Shown here piece by piece: positions 1 to 9,241 of a stretch of 21,521 nt of DNA (position 1 is its first letter; each line of letters starts with the position of its first letter). Both the position numbers and the translations under genes were made by a program. The notes under the pieces were generated by a model. That model was given only the letters and a program-made list of their open reading frames with translations. It was not told where the DNA came from and ran no database searches. Source of the DNA: Funneliformis mosseae (lineage: Eukaryota; Glomeromycota; Glomeromycetes; Glomerales; Glomeraceae); assembly GCA_910592005.1 (NCBI GenBank), contig CAJVPP010001233.1, positions 1 through 21,521 on the forward strand. The letters are read 5' to 3'.

Positions 1-284
1 CGTTCTAACCAAAGTTCCATTTGAGATTGCAATTCCCAAATATACCAATCTACTTTTTCTTTGAGAAGTACTTCAAGGTATTTCATATCATCATTTCCAA
101 AAATTCTTGGTCTTTCACGCAAAGTTAAAATATTTTTTACACATCCGTATTTTTTAAAAAGGTAATAAATGCAGTGTACAGTAGATTTGCTAATTCCTAA
201 ATGTCTAGCGATTTGGCGATCTGATAAACCTGTCAACGATTTTTCAACTATTTGCTAACGGGTATGCGTAGATAGTTTAGTCAT
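1..284 (-). pseudogene. Tc1/mariner-like transposase, N-terminal part, stop at codon 10
   Basis: Reading leftward from the ATG at 284-282 gives about 94 codons that stay open to the window edge except for one TAG at 257-255 (codon 10), where the context suggests a former CAG (Gln). Codons 18-60 form a helix-turn-helix typical of Tc1-family transposases, with the stretch LSDRQIARHLGISKSTVH and then a basic linker (LRERPR). This domain binds the terminal inverted repeats; the catalytic DDE part would lie beyond the left edge. No other ATG is available before about codon 71, so the early stop probably kills translation of the DNA-binding domain. The frame is otherwise clean, which suggests a young inactivation. 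An ancient-paralogue or read-through explanation is possible but less likely. Family call is confident; the dead status is an inference from one base. Confidence 0.82.
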
Positions 285-475
285 GATAAAAAAAAAAAAT
301 AAAGTCCGTATGTTTGTTTGTTTATCGTTATTGTTTATTTAACCGAATTATAATGTATTACATAAACATTCATATAAGGAAATACTGTCGATCATTTATA
401 AATCTGTGCGTATGACTGCGTATGAAAAAATTTATCTCCGGAACAAAAATAAACCGGGTGGTCCAGGAATTATAA
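285..475 (-). mobile_element. Probable 5' leader and terminal repeat of the Tc1-like element
   Basis: Upstream of the transposase ATG there is a poly-T tract (285-299) and then about 170 bases without coding signal. The far end, read on the minus strand, contains CCTGGACCACCCGG followed by a stretch with GTTCCGGAGATAAATTT, GC-richer than the flanks and at the distance expected for a Tc1 terminal inverted repeat. A TA dinucleotide lies a few bases outside it. The other terminus is outside the window, so the repeat cannot be confirmed. The short plus-strand open frame across 406-624 is most likely an accident of this leader. Confidence 0.4.
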
Positions 476-2190
476 GAATAGCTGTAAATTATTTATCAAG
501 GTTGTTAATATATAAATTCTTTGAAGTATTGAAATTATTTTTCAAGATGGGATTGTTAAAATATATATCTTTTGATTATTTATTAAACGCGTTGTTTCTT
601 TTTTTTTTGCTTTTAACGAGTTAATGAGGAATGTTTAAAAAAAATTGATGCCAATGAAGTATATATCGATTATTCTACGTGATGCATATATATACAATTA
701 ATGATTTTTATAAGCAAAGAATAATTTTTGTACAACAATAATGTATTTATTGTTTCATTTCGATATTTCGGACCTGTTAAGGCTCTCATTAATCAAACGG
801 AAAATGAATTCCTTAATTAAGAAAATATTTTATTTATCATTGATTAAATAGGTATAGGGAATAATTCTGCGTTATATTTAAAAATTTTAAGTTCAGTATG
901 GAAAGTTCTTTATTGTTTGTAATCTTTATAAGCTATTTCATTTAAAAAATTAGTAAAATTTCATTGTCAAAAAAACGGTATCTCGATCTATGTTGCAATT
1001 AAAAATGATCTTATTACTGGTATATTTTTTTTTTTTTTAAAAAAAAAAAAAGTAAGCTTGAGAGTTTAATAAAACGTGTATAAAAAAAAAACGGAAATTA
1101 GTTTTCGCCTTCAAATGCTTAAAATTTATATTTCTCGTTTTCATTTTCCAAAATAACTAAAATAATATTGATTGACTTCCAAATTTGGCTTATTGGCAAT
1201 AAAGAAAATGGAAGAAAATAAATGTTCACACGATCAAATTGAAAGTTTGCGGCTATCCTTTTTTTTCCTTTATGAAACAAAGAAGCGGACAAGTTTTTGA
1301 GCATCGTACCTTATACAAAATTTTGACCAAGAATGTTTTTTTCGTTTTCGTCGCTCTTTCACAAAAAAAAATCTCATAATGAAGTACGCACACCTTGAAT
1401 AAACTGTCACGACTTTATCTTTCTTTAAGCGAGAAACTAACTTCGCTCCTAGCGTAGCTGATATCTGGATTTCAAATCTTAACCTGCTGGTAAGCTCTTT
1501 ATTCTTTTTCTTTAATGTAGTACCCTATTAGTTTACTCGTGGACTAATATCCTCCATTACAAAAAATATTTTCTCCCTGATAAGTATATTGCATCTGTTA
1601 CCTTATTTAAATATGTTTTAATTAATATCCACGATTTTTTTATAAAAATCTATTAATAATATTGCATGTATTAAAAAATTAGAAAAAGAAATGTAATCTA
1701 TAACCAAAAAAAAAATTAATCTAAATCAATTTTAAAATAAAAATTAAATGAAAAGAAAAATTAAATTATGAAAAATTAATTTATTTAAATAAAAATTAAA
1801 CTTCTTTTTTATCAATATAATTAATGTTTTCAAAAATTTGGTTTTATATTTTTATTTATTATAATGAAATTTTAAAGTTAGTTGAATTAGTTGATGCAAT
1901 CAATTATTTAATGCTAAATGGGAGACGAAGTCTCTCGCAAACTGCAAATTCAACAAGATTAACTTAAATTGTTTAGCGACGGCAAATGGAAAATCAAGGT
2001 TAAAATATTTTTTTAAATAATTCTCACGCTTAAATATTATTTTATTAGGAATAACAAATTTCTTAACGTTTAAACTCTCATTTTAAAATTTGTTTCATAT
2101 TTTTGCTTATTAATATTTCTTAATCGACTTGAACTAAAAATCCTTTACTTTGATATCATTGTGAAAGTTGAATGGATCAACTTATTTAAA
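476..2190. other. AT-rich intergenic stretch with no identifiable gene
   Basis: Mostly AT-rich sequence with homopolymer runs, including a T-run directly followed by an A-run at about 1026-1052 that could fold back on itself. The only exon-like patch is plus strand about 1395-1490, open for some 30 codons (containing FKRETNFAPSVADIWISNLN) and ending at a possible donor, GGTAAGC, at 1489-1495. A short minus-strand open frame at 1119-1304 has no recognisable content and lacks coding character. I would not call a gene here. Confidence 0.45.
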
Positions 2191-2191
2191 C

Positions 2192-2832
2192 AAATGCAAA
2201 CCGCATAATTCAAATGCGTGGATTGAAGAATATATTTCAAGCAAAGATATAAAATACAAAACATTTTAGCAATTTTCAAGAGATTGGTACAGGCTGCTTT
2301 GGGAAAAGTCTATCGTACAAATTGAAAAGGTTCAAGCAATATCTCACTTTAAAAAACATTTCATTACATAAATAATGCTACTGTAAAAGAACTTATTCGT
2401 AAGTAATTATAAATTCAATATTGTATTTCAGTTAATTTATTATAAAAACATTATAAAATTTATATTCTTAATAATTTATCTTGAACATCAACGGAAGTTA
2501 ATTTTCATTGTCAAAATCATCTGCTTTCTAGGAATTATCAAGATATAAAATCTTGGATTTAGCTTATTTATATTTTTTGAAACATGAAATGTTAGAAAAT
2601 CAAGATGTTCAAATGAAAAATATTGGTTAGTGATGGAATATGATAATGGTGTTGCACTTAGAAACTATTTGAAGAATAATTTTGATAGGCTTACTTGGAA
2701 TTATAAATTCTAGTTGGCTAGCGCTGTGTCGTGAAGAAGGAATTGTACATCAATTTGGTAATTTCACATAATATTTATATCTTATATATTGATCCTAAAA
2801 GATTTGAAAAATGGAGCAAAATGATGCAGTAA
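2192..2832 (+). pseudogene. Decayed TKL-type protein kinase (copy A)
   Basis: A run of kinase landmarks in the correct order but in shifting frames. First a pre-kinase segment of the Glomeromycotina TKL type (HNSNAWIEEYI, 2204-2236). Then the glycine loop EIGTGCFGK (2280-2306), followed by a one-base insertion and VYRTN. A TGA at 2323-2325 stands where these kinases usually carry Trp. NNATVKELIR follows at about 2372, then a possible intron starting GTAAGTAA at 2400. The hinge reads WLVMEYDNG (2624-2650), then LRNYLKNNFDRLTWN and a region resembling the catalytic-loop approach (GIVHQF, near 2740-2756). HRD is not intact. YIDPKRFEKW (2785-2814) matches the segment after the activation loop. 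Many stops and frameshifts rule out function. Family call is strong because order and spacing fit; exact ends are uncertain. Confidence 0.78.
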
Positions 2833-2913
2833 TTGTTGTTATAAAAAAAGTTTGTGCTAAAAAATACATCAGTTGTCATTTGTCAATTGTTATATTACAT
2901 GTGTAACCTGAGG

Positions 2914-2956
2914 TTCGTCAACTATCATCTGATGATGTAAAATGATAGTTAACGCA
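2914..2956. repeat. Imperfect hairpin
   Basis: GTCAACTATCAT at 2917-2928 is repeated in inverted form as ATGATAGTTAAC at 2942-2953 (11 of 12 bases pair), with a 13-base loop. Pairing continues weakly outward. It lies between the kinase and transposase remnants and may be a relic of a transposon end, but no target duplication was found. Confidence 0.5.
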
Positions 2957-3059
2957 CAACATACTGTATAAATTATGATCTATAATTATTAAAACTATTC
3001 TGATTTAGAAATTAAAACAGAACCTAGTATACTATTTCTTGCAACGACAATGAAACAGA

Positions 3060-3725
3060 TAAAAATTTCATTAAACTCTTGTTCATCGAGGTTACTTTCT
3101 AATCACCTCTGAAACCCCAAATATGGTTCGACAAGTAAAAAGGATCTTGCAATATCATCAAAAGCACTTGTTTACTAATTTATTAAAAAGAAGCCAACTT
3201 GGCTATAAAAAAAATGAGCAGAAGTGGTAACACCCATGTTTACTTAATAACACATCTGAAAGCATTTGGAATGGGCGCAAAATATTTAAATAGTAAATAA
3301 AAATGAACGTTTTAACTGAAGAACTACTTTTTAATAAAGGTGAATGACCGGGTAAGACGAATTCAAAAGAAAAATATTTTTTTATTTTCTGGTGCGGGTT
3401 TTGATTAAGAGGTATTTTTTTACTTTCAAATAATGAATAGTTTGTTTTATGTTGAAATTTTAGAAAAGCTTGGAAGTCATTGGAAGTTCCAACGATCCTA
3501 AGCGTTCTAGGAAAATATGTTCTAAAGGTAATTGATTGGCCTTTTAATAGTATCGATTTAAACCCTATAGAAATGTTGAAAAATGGTGGCCAAAAAATTT
3601 AAATGAATTGGAACGATTTATGATGGAGGAATGAGAACATATTCCAGAAAGCATTTTAGCGAATATACTGGGGTCAATGAAAGAACGTTGTAGGCTTTAT
3701 AATTGAAATAAAAGGAGATTATAGC
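3060..3725 (+). pseudogene. Decayed Tc1/mariner-like transposase
   Basis: Fragments of a Tc1-type transposase appear in the right order across several frames. At about 3090-3190 there is a second helix-turn-helix/linker region (RLLSNH, then VRQVKRILQYH in one frame and KKDLAISSKALV in another). LEWA, typical of the segment before the catalytic core, is near 3267. At 3491 NDPK matches the second catalytic aspartate region. At 3528-3570 VIDWPFNSIDLNPIE carries the catalytic Glu in the usual NPIE context of DD34E enzymes. NLNELERFMMEE (about 3597-3632) and HIPESILANILGSMKERC (about 3639-3692) match the C-terminal helix that normally starts WxxIP; the Trp is now TGA at 3633-3635. At least four stops or frameshifts separate the blocks, so this is dead. 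It lies just downstream of kinase copy A and may have inserted into it. Confidence 0.8.
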
Positions 3726-5719
3726 CCTTATTAAATTCATTATAATACTAGCTTAACAAACTATTATACACGTAATTTGCCGCAGTCGTTATAAAATCAT
3801 TAGTTTTTTTAATGTAAGTTTGTATATTTTCTAAAGTATCGACATGTTGATATCTCTCCTTGATGTAGTGACAAGGAAATTAACCAATTTCTGCAAAAAT
3901 ACTTTAAATTAAAATCCAACAAAAAATAAAATTGGCACTTTTGTGATGAGTTAAATCTGTTTGTTCTAATAATCATTTTTTTGCCATTGATATTTTTATA
4001 TCAATCGTCTTTCCTTTAGTAATGCTTGAATTTTTTTTACTAATAACGCAATTATTAATTGTGAACAGTTTAAGCAGTCCGCATCAACTTATCAAAACTA
4101 ATGATGATTCAATATTTTTTAAGGATCACTAAAAGTAATTGTGTGATGATGACTTTTTAGATGAATAATTATAAATTTCGTAGAGTATTCACCTAATGTT
4201 TACAAGTTTAAATGTAGTTTCTGAAGGAGTTATAGAAGCATTTCAAAGGGAATTGAAATTATATTTTATTTATGAAGGTTTGACGAATCGAATTCTTTGT
4301 TTTGATTCTTATTGGAATTTATAAATTGATATGGAAAATATCGAAATTATTCATAATTTTAAAAAAAAGTTTAAACGTTATTAAAATTTGGAATTTATTA
4401 TTATTTTATGTATCATTTCTTTAGTTTAAACTACAATCATTATTTGATATTGTAATATTCAAAATCAATACATTACATAGATTGTTATCTAAATAAAAAA
4501 AATCTTTAATTTAGGTGAAATGTAACTTGTATTAGATTTGACATGCTTAATAACGTTAATGTCACAAATATAATTTAAACTTATTATGGAAAGAAAAGAT
4601 TAAGAAATAAAAATAATAACGAAATTAAAAGGGGGGAAAAAACAAATATAAATATAAAAATAAAAAAAAATAAAAAAATTTTCGAAATTAAAAAAAAATA
4701 ATTTATAAAAAAAAAGTCTAAATTTTTATAAAGATTTATTCTTCTGCGTAACAACAAAAAAAGATCTATTCGTATATGAATAGTTGGTTGTTGCTTCAAA
4801 CATTTTCAACCCTTAACTGCCTTAATAAATGTTAAAATTTTCCAAGAAGATTTCTTATCTTTGAAAGACCTTACGAATTACTTGAGATGAATCTAAAATA
4901 ATCATCTTGTTCTTTATTAAAGAATTTATTTGACGTTTTAAATTTGACATGAACGTCCAAATATGCTTGAAATTTTATTTTAAATAATTTCATATTTGTT
5001 GAGAATTCAAATATTTTGTATGTATTCTATCGTAAAGAACGATTACAAAATAATTTCGTTAAATTTATATTATTTCACGTTCGTTCAATCTTTTTTTTTC
5101 ATCGCGTGGCATTCCGGCTATGAATATGCACATGTTATGCAAATTTGCTGCAGGATGCATCATTTCAAACAAAAGATACCATATTTTTCTTCATTTAATG
5201 TACGTTGATAATGTTGATAATAAATGATTATCAAGATTATTGATATGAATAGCTCCTTAAATTTTTATATTATATGCATTAGATAGTTACACATATCAGA
5301 ATTGATTTAATTAGAAAGGACTTAATGTCTAACACATGTAGATTAGATTCTGCACGTAAATATCAATATTTGATTTTGTAACACAGTATACCATTTTTTC
5401 AGGTTCGATGATATTGATGAAAAAGATTTCGAATAAATTGATCAAAAAATTTGATTCAATATTAAGTCAACAATGCAGGGATCAATCTAAAAAGTAATAA
5501 AAAAGAATTTTTTTTTTTTTTACATAACATTATTTTGTATATATATGATAAAGTGAGCTTACGAACAATTGGGTATAATGAAAGCGTTTAATGCAATGCA
5601 ATTTTATAAATTTATAACATTATTGAAATCCGGGACATATATTCTTAGCAAAATTGATGTTGACTTTTTTTACTTAAGAAAATAGATAAAAAATTAAATA
5701 ATTGGTATTGATAAATGAA
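3726..5719. other. AT-rich stretch, no supported gene
   Basis: No family could be recognised. Plus strand about 4200-4320 has a run of about 40 codons without a stop (includes NVVSEGVIEAFQRELKLYF), which may be a coding relic. The 4584-4799 minus-strand frame is an A/T-run artefact. The 4996-5208 plus-strand frame includes a GC-richer patch at 5100-5165 (IAWHSGYEYAHVMQICC) of unknown origin. Terminal repeats of the transposase remnant at 3060-3725 could not be found here. Confidence 0.4.
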
Positions 5720-5862
5720 GCAAATATATATATATATATTTTTTAACGATGTGGTACCGCCAGTAACTTTAATAAATTTATATAAAAAGCAAATATTTTT
5801 TTTTTTTTTTTTAACGATGTGGCACTGCCAGTAACTTTATTAAATTTATGTAAAGAAATACA
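5720..5862. repeat. Tandem duplication of about 69 bp
   Basis: Two adjacent copies share AACGATGTGG then T/C-A-C-C/T-GCCAGTAACTTTA and an AAATTTAT tail. Copy 1 runs about 5720-5788 and copy 2 about 5789-5862. Each begins with GCAAATAT followed by an (AT)n run in copy 1 or a poly-T run in copy 2. The copies differ by a few substitutions and in the length of the simple-sequence part. GCAAATATAAAATCG at about 6011 is a possible short third echo. Confidence 0.75.
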
Positions 5863-6151
5863 AAGTAAATCAAATAAATCTGGACTAAGTACTAGCTATC
5901 CCCGTAGTTTTATTTCAAACCCGTTTGAATCGACCGATCATCGTCTTCCCCCTCCAACAACCCCACTAAGTGCATACCTAATGAAAATTGCTATCAACAA
6001 GAGAATAAAAAGCAAATATAAAATCGTCTGGTTTCAAATTTTTTATTTTGAATTTTGTGTAACATTCAATAATGACAATTTTGTTAAATCAATTTTTCTG
6101 ATTATCATTACTTCGCCACAAAATGTTTTTAAAACAGTTTTATTTCGATAA
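5819..6151 (+). CDS. Small GC-richer ORF, unknown
   Basis: A 110-codon open frame. Its first 65-70 codons are less AT-rich than anything nearby and carry a Pro/Thr/Ser-rich patch (RLPPPTTPLSAYLMKIAINK, codons about 42-61). The remainder is hydrophobic, AT-driven sequence that looks non-coding. The apparent start overlaps the second copy of the tandem duplication, and the frame's ATG arises from that repeat (GATGTGGCACTG), so it may not be a true start. I do not recognise a domain. It could be a coding relic, an exon of a gene lost to decay, or chance. There is no nearby gene that would give it context. Low confidence as a working gene. Confidence 0.22.
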   Translation: MALPVTLLNLCKEIQSKSNKSGLSTSYPRSFISNPFESTDHRLPPPTTPLSAYLMKIAINKRIKSKYKIVWFQIFYFEFCVTFNNDNFVKSIFLIIITSPQNVFKTVLFR

Positions 6152-7525
6152 TTAATGAAATATTGAATATTTTTTACTAATTCAATTGTAAATATTCATA
6201 ACTTCCGATAATATTTAGTAATGAAATCGCAAATTTTTGATGATGATTTCCAAATTTTGATTGACGATAGATAATACACAAAAATGAGAAACGTTGCAAT
6301 TTCTTGCTTTGTAATGACTATTAAAATTTAACCAAATAAAGTTCATCTATCATATAATAATAATATGAATCAAAATCCCATTAATGGGTCTTGTGATAAA
6401 ATCGTTTCAATTTAAAAAATGCTCACTTACAATGCCCAAGTTTTAAATTAATTTAAATCTCAAGTTTACGTTAAAATAAGTTAAAATTACATTCTATTTC
6501 TGTATAATTCCGGCCGGAGTTTACTTGAATTATGGCGTTCGGCCAAAATTACAATTTTCAAAATGATTTATTTTTTTTAAAATTGTGTATACCATTTATC
6601 CTCTTTTGTCGAACATATCAGCATATTGAGTTACTATTTAATAAAGTTCTTGTTCATATCAAGGAAACTTGAAATTCATTTTAATCTACAAATATTGCGT
6701 AAAAATAATATAGCAATATAACTATACATCTTAGTTTATTGTTTGAAGCATAACGGGGTACTCAAGCCTGTGCAATGTCCGTCTGTCCACACACAATCTC
6801 AGTTTTGCTGGTAAAGTAATTCATAAAACGACTTATAAAATTGTCTAGGTTGGTATATGTTTTTTTTTTTGGCAATTTTCTTTAATTTTTTTTCTATTTT
6901 ATTTAGGAATGGTATAAGGCATAGATTTGTATAAAGTAGTTTCGACCTACGAAACTTCATGATTTATAACAATAAATTAAATGCATATTTTTTTTTTATT
7001 TCTATTTAATTTTCCTGTGATATTTCAAAAAAGTATTTCCAAAATTATCATTTTGATCATTTTGTAGTACAAACTGAACTGAAATGTTAAATCGAAAATT
7101 ATTCATAGTTTACTAAATTAAGCAACTGATTTTCTTTTTTTTTTTAGAAAATGCTCAACACTAATGAACTTAATAATTTTGGAATCAATGAAGCGAATGA
7201 ATTCAATAATTTAAAAAATATCATTCAACTAAAAATAGAATAAATTCAATTAAATTGCATTGACAATTATCATAACTTTTTAATGTAAATACCAAAAGAA
7301 ATTTTATCATCAAAATGAATGAATGCAGATCGGCCAACCTTTCTTTTTCTTATTAATTGTTAGTAAGTGAAAATTCTATAAATATGCGAATTTTGCGCGA
7401 AACGTTTTTTCGATAATTCAACCAAATAACTTTTTTCAATATAATTTGAATCTAATCAACTTCAAAATATACTTCAAACTTACAAATCATTAATCTTAAA
7501 CTTTTTTCAAACATGAATCCAACAG
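6152..7525. other. AT-rich stretch with one inverted repeat and no supported gene
   Basis: Contains the imperfect inverted repeat at 6501-6555 listed separately and a GC-richer patch at 6755-6815 with GTCCGTCTGTCC, neither coding in any clear way. An ATG-started 31-codon frame at 7151-7244, just after a pyrimidine tract and AG, is Asn-rich and could be an exon, but nothing supports it further. Confidence 0.4.
6501..6555. repeat. Imperfect inverted repeat with GGCCG cores
   Basis: AATTCCGGCCGGAGT (6506-6520) faces CGTTCGGCCAAAATT (6536-6550); 10 of 15 positions pair, with the GGCCG/CGGCC cores and AATT ends conserved. The flanking TGTA/TACA also pair. The spacer is 15 bases. The GC-rich arms stand out in an AT-rich setting, as in the tips of small DNA transposons. 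Confidence 0.45.
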
Positions 7526-7633
7526 AAGTATTCTATTCTTGTTGATCCTGTCTCTGATTTAAATGCTACTACTTCAAGCCAAAATGTTACCGAAACTCCA
7601 AACCGTCCAACGAATCAATGCTGCATTATGTAA
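7526..7633 (+). CDS. Candidate 3'-terminal exon ending in a CaaX box (CCIM)
   Basis: The frame begins after a possible splice acceptor (AACAG at 7521-7525) and runs about 35 codons to TAA at 7631-7633. The last 20 or so residues are rich in Asn, Thr, Ser and Pro (NATTSSQNVTETPNRPTNQ) and the end is CCIM. A polar, low-complexity linker followed by a C-terminal CaaX motif is the pattern of the hypervariable tail of Ras/Rho-type small GTPases, and Met at the last position favours farnesylation. No GTPase motifs (P-loop, DTAG, NKxD) were seen within the upstream AT-rich DNA, so either the upstream exons are lost or this is coincidence. There is no ATG in frame. A prenylated-protein relic is my best guess, held weakly. 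Confidence 0.3.
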   Translation, partial: KYSILVDPVSDLNATTSSQNVTETPNRPTNQCCIM

Positions 7634-8698
7634 AATAACCGCTTTCTGACCGTTGAAGGTTGGTTCACAATCTCTAATTTTCATTATATTTAATTCTTGG
7701 AAAACTAAATATTATTTAATGATTTTTTTGTAATTTCAATTTTATAGCTTCATTTATTTTTGTTATAATTTTCGGGTTATTTCGTTATAATTTCATTTGG
7801 ATTTCGATTTATATTTCCTTTTATATTGATTAAAATTATTCACCGTTTTTTTTTGTTTTTTACTTTAAATATCTAGATAGTAAAGTTAGATTATAAATAT
7901 TTTTTTTCTTTTTACAAATAGTCCCGTAGTTCGACCTGGTTGTCGTCATTTATTTTCAGAGGTTTGACAGAATTTATAATAACAGGCTTGGTAAAAGGCT
8001 TGAAACTCTATAGTTAATAAAATTCTTATTGTTTTACCAATTACATATTGGAATTATCGTTGTGAAATTGTATCAAATATTTTCCTTAGGATGAATTTGA
8101 GTTTGATTCGTGAGCATAGTTTCGATTATACCTTAAGTTAACACTGGCAACCCTACAACCTAATTTATGAATTTTGCTGTAAGTAATTAGAAAAGTTGAA
8201 ACATTCTGTAAGACTGATCCCTCTTTTCAAACACTTGAATTGATTTATATAAATTGTTTATGATACTTAAGATTTTCTTCCTAATTTTACAAAGGTTTAC
8301 ACCATATTACGTTCATTGAGCGAAATATATATATTCTTTTTTATAAGTCTTTCGTTGTACACTTTTTTCATGATGCTCATAAAAAGTTCCAAAAGCTTGT
8401 AAAGCTTGCTATTGTTTAGCTTTTTTCTTACTAAAAAAGATGATGGGAATAGATTCTGAATCCACCCGAGTATGAAGTTAGTATTAGGTAGTCCAGCCAA
8501 TATCCAGTATCAGTCGATATCAAAATTCATATTCAATCACAATTAATTAGGTCTTTAATTAACTCAGATTTATTTTTCATAATCTTTTTTAAATCATTTT
8601 CTTCCGTTTGTGAAGACAACTTATAAATTTCTAATTTCAATTTAAATTAAACTAATATAAAATAATATATATAAAAAGATAAATATAAATAGAAAGAT
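7634..8698. other. AT-rich stretch, only weak exon-like signals
   Basis: Plus strand 7922-8014 is open for 31 codons after a pyrimidine-rich tract and AAATAG, and ends in TAA (includes SSFIFRGLTEFIITGLVKGL). It could be an exon, but I cannot name it. The minus-strand 67-codon frame at 8297-8500 has a less AT-rich first third (AGLPNTNFILGWIQNL) and then becomes Lys/Asn/Ile-driven by composition. Neither is supported as a gene. Confidence 0.4.
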
Positions 8699-8768
8699 CA
8701 AATGCGTTAATGTCCGAAATGCGCAATTGGGATATCCCAATTGCACATTTTGGACATTAACGCATTTG
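8699..8768. repeat. 70-bp near-perfect palindrome
   Basis: Two 35-base arms meet at GATATC (8731-8736) with no spacer. Only two of 35 pairs fail: G8716 opposite T8751, and C8722 opposite A8745. The outer arm reads CAAATGCGTTAATGTCC and the inner arm GCAATTGGGATATCCC. AAATGCG occurs twice within the left arm. Neither a TA nor an 8-bp duplication is evident at the borders. On either strand a transcript would fold into a 33-pair stem, a possible small-RNA source. It may be a fold-back MITE, a replication or recombination product, or a regulatory site. Confidence 0.92.
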
Positions 8769-9241
8769 GGTTACAACAGCTCAAACGGTTCATATGCCTT
8801 TAGCTTTTCACAGTTTATATATATCACATGACCCGTGTTTCCGTGTTTACTAAAGAAATTTCATTTATTTATTATCTATATATTTAATTTCAAATAAATT
8901 ATCATAAATTAATTGATAATCTTAGACCAAGATATGCGACAAAATATTTAATTTAATTATATATTCATAAAATTTGTTAGTGGATTATAATCCATCCTTA
9001 TTTTCGTAAATATCTAAATGCGTAATTTCATAAATTAAACTATTTACTTTGATTTAATTTCCATAATATAAAAACATATGATCTTAAAGTAAAATAATAT
9101 TACAAATTATCTATTGTAAAAAATAATTAAATGTAATCGTGGCAAAAATTTCCATAAATCTTCGTAAATATTCGCTTATTAAAAGGATAAAATAAAGTTT
9201 ATCATGCGGACACCTTCACAAAGAAAAGGTTATGTAGAAGG
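8769..9241. other. AT-rich spacer downstream of the LRR ORF
   Basis: The first 80 bases (8769-8850) are GC-richer and contain CGTGTTTCCGTGTTT, a short direct repeat. The rest is AT-rich and would hold the 3' untranslated region of the minus-strand LRR frame. No gene seen. Confidence 0.4.

Noticed and set aside
406..624. 72-codon plus-strand ORF
   Set aside because: It overlaps the probable terminal repeat and leader of the Tc1-like element and has no homology-like features.
1026..1052. T-run followed by A-run as a hairpin or terminator
   Set aside because: Homopolymer runs are common throughout this window, so the fold-back has no special support.
1119..1304. 61-codon minus-strand ORF
   Set aside because: AT-driven, no motif, no flanking splice or promoter signals that stand out.
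4584..4799. 71-codon minus-strand ORF rich in Phe, Leu and Ile
   Set aside because: It is driven by A-rich runs on the plus strand; there is no coding signature.
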